A stretch of 64,000 nt of DNA from Caenorhabditis elegans (Eukaryota > Nematoda > Chromadorea > Rhabditida > Rhabditidae). The position numbers were made by a program, and so were the translations under genes. Location of the stretch: assembly GCF_000002985.6 (NCBI RefSeq), contig NC_003279.8, positions 1,674,001 through 1,738,000 of the forward strand. Reading direction: 5' to 3'. The number at the start of each line of letters is the position of its first letter. The stretch's first letter is position 1. The notes beneath the pieces were generated by a model. It saw only the letters and a program-made list of their open reading frames with translations. It had not been told where the DNA came from and made no database searches. This document shows, piece by piece, positions 53,501 to 62,500 of this stretch.

Positions 53501-56500
53501 TTGTCAAATTTTTGATGTGTGCGGCAAATTTCGAAATTTGTCGAGCTCGAAAAACGGCAAATTCGGCAAATTTGCCGCGCACCCCTGATACACACTAAGA
53601 ATTGATAGATTATGTGCCAAACTAGGGCTTCCAGCTGAATGAGTTTTAAACAAAATGAGTGACTCGCGCCGCTGTGTATGTGCAATGAAGTGCGAACAAG
53701 TAGTTATTTGGAAGCGGCCGACACGTTCGGGGTTCCGTAGCTTGTCATGAGTAGCTTGGTGTGTGCGTAAACCTACGCAACCCTGAAAGTGTCGGCCGCT
53801 TCCAAATAGCTTCCTTTTAGCACTACGTTGCGCAACGTAGTGAAAAAGGCAGTTTTTGGAAGCGTCCGACAAGCGTCAGAGTTCCGCGCCGCACTATACT
53901 TTCGGATACATGTGTGACTGACACCGTGAGGCCGGCGGGGTGACCTCATGGAAGCCCTAATTTGAACAATGCACTATTTCCTTATAAAAGTTAGTTCTAG
54001 TATCGTACATTTATTAAAACATATCCGAATGGTTACAGGTGATAAAAACTGTGAGAACCAGCTGGGTTTACGGACCTACCAAATAGGTACCTCAACGCTT
54101 ATGTCCAGTACAATTTATAGTTTTTCCCCTCAATCTTCAGTTTGCATTTAGTTACTTCCTACTTCTGATTCTTTTTTCCAGCTGCAAAATTCTGAATTTT
54201 TCAGGCTCAGCGCCTCCGCTATCAGGATATGTACCAACATCCACAACGTGCACTTATCGGAACAATCGAAGCAACCATCCGGGCTGTGGAGGACGCAGAG
54301 ATCGAACTTGAAGCCGAGCCACAAATCGATATTCCACGGTTCAATGACGATTATTCGCAGAATCGTTGGATGGAGGAGCAACAGGCGGTGAATAAGGAGA
54401 ATGTGAATGAGAGGCTCGCGGCGATGGGCGCCGCGACCGCTCAGGTCGTTCAATGGACCGCAGTCGAGGAATACGACGATCGCGTCGGAACAGCCATCGC
54501 CACGATCGGCTCGAACCTTCCAGATGTTAGCAGAAATGTTCGCGATCTTGGTGCATTCATGGAGCACCGGGAACGAGGCGATCTTCTCGATGCGACAAAA
54601 AAACTTTGTGGAGCGTTCGGCAAATTCTTGAACACAGTTAACCCGGAGACTGAAGCGCGAAGGAACGAGGTGTTCAGGACGGCCGGGCATGTTGGAGAAA
54701 CATCACAACACTTGATCAACGTCATGGAGGCACCAAACGAAGGTCAGCAGAAATTCGATGAACGGCTGGTGCAGAGTGCGAAGAATGTGGCCACTTCAAC
54801 GGCTCAGCTGGTTTTGTGGTAGGGGTTTTTAATTTTTTTGATATAGGGAACCTTCTGCGATATGGCTTGCAAAACGGTCTTAAATAGATCTTGCGATTCT
54901 GTTTTAAGACCAAGTTTTCCAATTTTTTACATGAACACACGGTATTTTTATATAGCACGACGTTTCAAAAAAAAAACATGGTGCATCGAGCGCCGTAAGT
55001 ATGCTCCACCGCAGGGCCGAGCGGCTTTTTTTTTCAGCCGGCAGCAAGGGGTAACTCTAGTGCGATTCTCGAAGATTCGAAACAATTTCTGGGAAGCTCT
55101 GACAAATTCTAGAAAGTACGAAAAGCTTTTGGAAATTTCTGTAAAACTGGAGAAATCTCCGGGAATTTATGAAAATCCTGGAAAAGTTTTCGAAAAAAAT
55201 TTTCCGTTTAACATTTTCGATATGCATTTTTTAAAAAGATATATTGAGCCGTTACCTACTTGGCATTTAACTCCAACTTCTTGCCTAAGTTTGACCCAAA
55301 AAATATTGATGAAGTTTAACAAAAAAAGTTTGGGCCAAAGTTTGGCAAGAGTTGTGTGAAACTTGTGTCGCCCGAATCAAAGTTTTTCCAAAGTCTTGTC
55401 CAACTTTTGCCCAAGTTTAGCCAACTTCCGATCCAAGTAAATATTTTTGGGCCAAACTTGGGCAAGAAGCTATAGCCAAATTCCGAGTATGCTTTTTTGA
55501 CTGAAAAATTTACGACTTCTAAATTGTCAACTGAGCCATGTAAAGTAGTTACCGAAAGGTACACTACTTGTTTAGTTAACCCCCCCCCCCCCCCCCCCCA
55601 ACCTACTTGTCCCTACGACGCTAATTATCCCATCAGCGCGCCCTGCTTAGAGGGGGCCGGATAAGAGACATCCTCTGTGTGATATCCTGAGAGACTAACA
55701 TCACAAACCTGTTGTTGCGTGATGATGCGCAGCGGCCCCACCCTTCTGCTTACGTTAGCCCCCTCGCGACACTATCAATCCCTCAATATATCTATCAATA
55801 TATATATCCTTCTGTTTTGCAATATCCTCCCCCCCCCCCTCCTCTATTCTAAATATTCTCTATAAGCCCCTCACTACGAGATATGAGGTCAAAAATGAGA
55901 AGACCGACAGTGGTCAGCGATGTGCACGTATTCCACTACTACACTGGAACGTTGCGACCTCCTGTTAGGCCAACGCAGAGGAATGGAAGTGTCAGCTGGT
56001 CATCGACAAGTAGTACTACATCTTCTACTTCATTGAACCGGAGACATTATAAAGGGTTAGGGATTTAGAATATGTGAATCTTACGAAGACATAAACTCGG
56101 ACTCGCAGGCCAAAAACCGATAAGACTCTGGTCTTGCAACTGCGCACTTTGAACACAAGCGCTGATCCGTAGAACATTTTCGCACGCCTACTGAGCTAGG
56201 AATTGCAAACTGGGCTAGTTTGGGTTTGGGTAGTAGTCTGGCCCTTTAAAGTTGTCAATCAAGTCCGAACTGAGAATTTTTGGTCCAATCTCAAGCTCGG
56301 ATCATTGAGCCATTATTCAGTTTAAAGGTGGAGTACCGAAATCTGAGACTTTGCTTTTTTTAGACCCAAATTGGTCCAAAACTACCAAATTTTGTAATGA
56401 TACGTTCTGAAAATTTCTCAAAAAAAGTTATGATGGTTCAAAGTTTTGGAAAAAATTTGAGATTTTAGCTGAAAATGGGCCATTTTTTCCAAAACTTTGA

Positions 56501-59500
56501 ACCACCATAACTTTTTTTTGAGCAATTTTCAAAAGGTTTAATTACGAAATTCGGTAGTTTTGGACCATTTTGGGTCTAAAAAAGCAGAGTTTCAAATTCG
56601 GTACCCACGATACTCCAAAAATAGCTCAGAGTTAACATCGCGGCAACAGGGCTAGAGCATAAAATTCATAAAATAGTTAGACTATAAAGCGCAAACTCTA
56701 TACTCTATAGGCTTATTGTAATTGCACACTTAAAAAAAGTTTAGAACAACTTGGGATTCAGTCTATTAATGTACATAATATCCAAGTCTTCTAGTATTAA
56801 AAATTTCTCATTTCAGCGCCAAGACCATCTCCGCCGAATGCGACGAGCCGCAAGTCCAAGAGCGCGTCATCCAGTCGGCCACAAAATGTGCATTTGCCAC
56901 GTCACAACTGGTAGCCTGCGCCCGAGTCGTCGCACCGACGATCGACAACAACGCCTGCCAGCAACAACTCTCCACAGCCGCCACAGAAGTCACCCAATCT
57001 GTCAATAACCTGCTTCACGACGCAGAACACGCCGTCTACCAGCAGTCGAGCCTTACAGATATTCATGAGGCTGCTCGCCAAGTCACAAGTGCTCTTGACA
57101 GTCTGTTGGAGCACGCAAAATGTAGTCCGAAGACTCAGACAACGAGACGTGAAGAGGAGGAGATGTATAATGAAGTGTTGAGAAGAACCAATAGAATGGT
57201 CGTGCATCAGGGACCAAGTGAGGATCTCACTAGAGAAGCTCGCAAGGTAGTCCGACACAGCCAACTGCTCACCGAGCAATTCCAACACGAAGCTCACCAG
57301 CGCCCCGAGCACCGTGAGCGGCTTCTCGATGCAGCTGCGAAGGTTGCTCACGCAACGTCTGAAATGATTTTGGCAACCGAGCAAGCAGAATCACAGCCGA
57401 GACAAGTCGAGACCGAATACGCACTTCGGACTGCGGCCGAGCGACTTGGCCAAGTGACCAATGAGACGACACAAGAGCAACAGGAGCAGCATATCATGCA
57501 ACGATTGGAGCAGGCTGCCAAACAGACCGCTTATGATGCAACACAGACGATATCGGCGGCCAATTCAGCAAAGGTGAGTAGATTTTTTTTTTGGTTTGAA
57601 GAGGGGAGACACGTGGTGTCAGAGTGCCTCATTTAGGTTTGATCTACATATATCTACAAAAAATGCGGGAGAAGAGACGTAGAGTTTTCAACTGATTTCA
57701 CATGATTAAGTGCGTGCTGACGTCACATTTTTTGGGCAAAAAATTCTCGCATGTTTTGTAGATCAAACCGTGGTGAGACAGCCTGACACCACGTGAGTTT
57801 CTAAATGGAGCGAATTTATAAATTTTTTCCACCGAAATGTTCAGGGATTTTTTTTTCAACACCCTGAACTTTATCGATTTTTTAAGATGGGGCTGAGAAA
57901 ATTCTGTGTCTCATTTTGGTTTGATCTATGTAGATCTACAAAAATGCGGGAGAAGAGACGTAGAGTTCTCAACTGATTTTGCACGGTTAAGAACGTGCTG
58001 ACGTCACATTGCCTTTGGGCGAAAAATTCCCGCATTTTTTGTAGATCAAACCGTAGTAAAACAGCCTAGCACCACGTGGGGAGAAGGGAGTTGCTAGTAC
58101 AGGAACAGTCTCCACCTTTTATATTGTAAAATACAACTTCTTTTTTACTTTTTGGCCACGTGACGTAATTTTTATTTTATTCGTTATTAGATACGGAGAA
58201 TCGTAAAATTGAGACAATTTACAATCTGTTCGCATTTGTGAAACGCCGGCTAATTTATAGATCTTGGTTATCTATCACTTTTCTAGTTCTCGCTGGATAT
58301 TGTTTCAATCATCCAAAAGTAGCATGTTTCGCAAAAAAGCAACAATTTAAAAATCGGGGAAGGTGCCAACCTCACGTGGTGCCAGGCTGTCCCATTACGG
58401 CTTGATCTACAAGAAATGCGGGAACTTTTTGCCCAAACAATGTGACGTCCGTTGAGAACTCTGAGTCTCTTTTCCCGCATTTTTTGTAGATCCACGTAGA
58501 TCAAACCGAAATGAGACACTCTGACACCACGTGCAACCTTGGACAAATCTTGAAGTTGAATATGCTTTCCGATCGTCGTTTGACCTATAAAAATTGCGGA
58601 AATTCACGCAATAACCGCACAATTCGCAAAACTCAAATGTCTCGCAAATTCAATAGGTCAAAATTGAGCGCGGGGCCCTCAATATTTGTTCAAGGTCTGC
58701 TCAAGGCTTAATGGTATGAGAGACTCTTGGTTGGTGTTGAGAAGGACCACAGAAGACAGGGTGACAGACACGGTTTGTTGTCTATTTACAGAAGAAGCAG
58801 CAAGAGCACAAGCGCACCGAGACCACTGAACAGCTTCTAGTCGATGATTCGCACACGATTTTACGCATTCGTTAAATTTGAATATATATTCTTATACATA
58901 TTCTTTCGCCCCGGTTTTCTAGAATCTTCTAGAAAACATTCAAAATTTCATATCTTCTTGCCCTTTCCTTTTCCATAATTTTTGAACAAAATCAATATTA
59001 ATCAATAAACCAATAAATCAATAAATCATCGACTAAAAGCCTTTTCACTGAGTTTTGACCCCCCAACCAGAACCCCTAGTGGATACCGTAAGTGGTTGAT
59101 GAGAGTGTGCTGTGAACCGGTCTGTGCCCTGCCTTGTGCGCCGACGACACACATCAAGTTTCCAACTACTTCTAACCTATAATTTTTTTTTTGAATTTTG
59201 AAGTGGTGGCTCTTGTTGAACTAACAAATTAAACCCCCCCCCCCCCTCTTTTTTTATGATAATGTAGTTATTTTAATATTTCAAATTTTGTTTCAGGATG
59301 TCATTGAAAGCAGATCGTACAAGGAAAATCTGGTGTATGAGTCTACACAGACCGCCGGGCACCTGCCAAAGTAAGATTTTGAGATTTTTTGGTTTCTAAG
59401 GGGTTGCAGGGCTTACTGCTTGGCATTTGGTTTTAGCGTCTTGCCCAAGTTTGGCCCAAAAAATATTAACTTGGGTCAGAAGTTGGGCAAGACTTTGGCG

Positions 59501-62500
59501 AAACTTGGATTCGGGCGAAATCAAAGTTTAAGCCAAGGTTCACCAAACTCTTGGCAAACGTTTACCCAAGTTTGAAACGAAACAAAAAGTTTGGGCCAAA
59601 GTTTGGCAAGAGTTGGGTGAAACTTGGCTTAAACTTTGATTTCACCCGAATCCAAGTTTTGCCAAAGTCTTGCCCAACTTCTGATCTAAGGTAATTTTTT
59701 TGGGCCAAACTTGGGCATGAAGTTAGAGCCAAATGACGAGTAGGGCTCCTCCAGGCTATAATTTTGCGCTAGAACAATTTAAAATTTTCTTTTTACGGTG
59801 CAACTGGATATACCAGGAGCGGCATACGATTTGTTCCGGCAAATCGGCAAATTACCGGAATTGAAAATTTCCGGCAAATCGGAATTTGCCGAACGGAAAT
59901 TGCCGCCCACCGCTGGAATATACTCTTAGTTTTCAGTCAATTATTGCCCTTTACCACGAAAATCGGCTTGATCATGTGAAACCATAGCTCATAGATTAGA
60001 AGCCATAGCCACTCCATTTTCATTCAGTTTTCACTTTTTTTAAATTCTGAACAGAATTGGAAATCGACAAACACATCTGCTGGCTCTTTCTAACAGGTGA
60101 ACTTCAGCTGTTACTTGTACGATTCCGTGCGCTTCAGCTGTAGAATTCCCTTTAAATCTCACTTTTCATAACAACCACAGGGCTCATTTTTATTAGTTTT
60201 CCAGTGCGACTGCTTTTGTCATTTTCGGGTTAAAACACTAATTTGGGCCAAGTTCCCAGAGAGCATTGGATAGAATTTCGATGGTCCTTGTCAAACATTT
60301 TTGGTATATCCAAAAATTTCTACAAAGTTACATAAATTCTATCCTATGCCACCTTACCTTAGGCCCAATGGGAACATAAGCCAATGGGAGCATAGGCTTC
60401 CTAATCATCTTCGTTTCTTTCCCCTCTACAAATTTCCTATTTTCAGCCTCATCACCTCCATCCGTGAAAGCCAGAAGGTCGACAACACGCCTGGAGAGAA
60501 GTTCAAAGCACAGAGCCGCCTCATCCGTGACTCCTACAAAGTCCTCGAAACATCCGTTCGACTCTTCGAAACGGCAAGAACAGCGGTCCCAATGGTTTCC
60601 GATAGTCATCTTGCATCTTCTTTGGATCAATCTGCGAATCGTCTTGGTACTTCTCTTGCCGATCTTCGCACTTCTGTCAATGATGCTCAGCAGCTCAACT
60701 TCTCCCAACAGCTCTTGTATAGTGAGGAGCTTATCAAGGAGCTTGATGATCAACTGGTTAACACTCAGAAAAGAGCCATTGCTAGGGAGCTTCCACCAAT
60801 CCAGAATGCCACGTCGTTCAGTGTCTCGTCGAAGTTGATGGCTACCACTAGCAATGTTGGGTCAGGAGTTGCCCAGCTCATCACTGCTGCTGCCACGTCT
60901 AATGACGACAAATACGTCGGAACGTCTGCTGTGGAACTTGCTCAAGGACTCAGAGACTTTACGGATGCTATCACTGAAATTGTCACGGTTCGTACTGACA
61001 TCCAATTAGACAAGCTGATCGTCAGCGCTCGTTCGGTCGTCCACGAGTCTGGAAGAGTCTTCGACCGGGTTCGTGAGAAGAGTGCTCCAACAGTGCTCAC
61101 CGATGCCGCCATGAATGTGTCGACTAGTTTGAAGCAAGTCATCTCGTGTCTCCCGGACACCAAGCACATCGAAAAAGCGATCCATGAGATTCAAACAGCT
61201 CATACCTCTGCAAACATCCGACCAATGGAGGTTCGTCAGGCAGCCAACAAGTTCATCGAAGCGACTTCCCAGCTGGTGGTCACTATCGGATCTCCAGATA
61301 GCAGAGAAGCAGTTGATATCTTCGTTCGGGCCTACTGTGATCTTCACGGATCAGTGGTCGCCCAGCTTCAACGCCAGTCTAACATGAACAACGTCAAGAC
61401 GGCAATCATCGATCGATTGGAGGAAGCTCAACGTGGATCCATTGGTGTCTTGGAGACTCTCCGCCAAGCCGGAAATCCATCCGATCATACTCTTTCTCAA
61501 CAGTTCACTTCAAAGACTCGAGAACTCGCAACAACCGTCAACCAGCTCGTCGAGTTGTCCGGAATGGACGGCGGTGAGAGCAGATGGCAGAGAGAGTGCG
61601 ACGCGGCTCTCCGACGTATTCAAGCAGTCTACCATGTTACTCAACATGCAAATGTTCCACTCAACGATAACGGATACTTTGCATCTCTTCAATCAGTCTC
61701 CGACGGATCCAGAAGACTCGGAGAGGCTATGACCGGAATGGCAAGACATGCCAAGGGAAATGACACTGAAGGATTCTGCACGAGTGTTCGCGATTCTGCG
61801 GATGCTCTCTGCTCATTGGCCGAGTCGGCGTCTCACTCCGCGTACCTCGTCGGAATCTCCCATCCAGCATCTTCCCCCGGACGTGCTGCACTGATTGATT
61901 CATCTGAAGTCGCAAGAAGTGTAGAGTCAATCAACGCTTCGTGCCAAAGAGTCGAATCGAGACAGTTGAACCGTGAAGAGCTTATGAGCGATATCTCATC
62001 CATCACCAAACAATCATCATCTCTAGCTCAACTCTGCAGGATTGCCTCTGAAAAGACCCAGAATCCGAATGTCAAGAAGCATCTTGTCGGCTGTGCAATG
62101 GGTGTTGCCTCAAAGACTTCCAGCTTGGTCACTGCCTTCAAGGATCTCGATAGAATGCCCGATGCGGAAAGTCGTTGCACCTCGAGCGCTTCGGAGCTTC
62201 GCCAAGTCGCCCTTCAACTCCTTCATTTCGCTGATAAGCCAGACTTTGCAGCGATTCAAGGATCCATCTCAACTGAAGGACACTCTGCTCAACAACCGAT
62301 TCTTCAGTCGAGCCGCGAAATGTTGGACTCCAGTGCTCAAATGATTCAGACCGCCAAGTCATGGGCATCCGCGCCGCAAGACGAGGCGACCTGGCAGAGA
62401 ATGGCTGTGAATAGCAGACAAGTTTCCGATTCGATCATGCGATTGGTCAATGCTATTCATGAAGCTGCTCCAGGGCAGATGGAGTTGGAAGCCGCGATTG

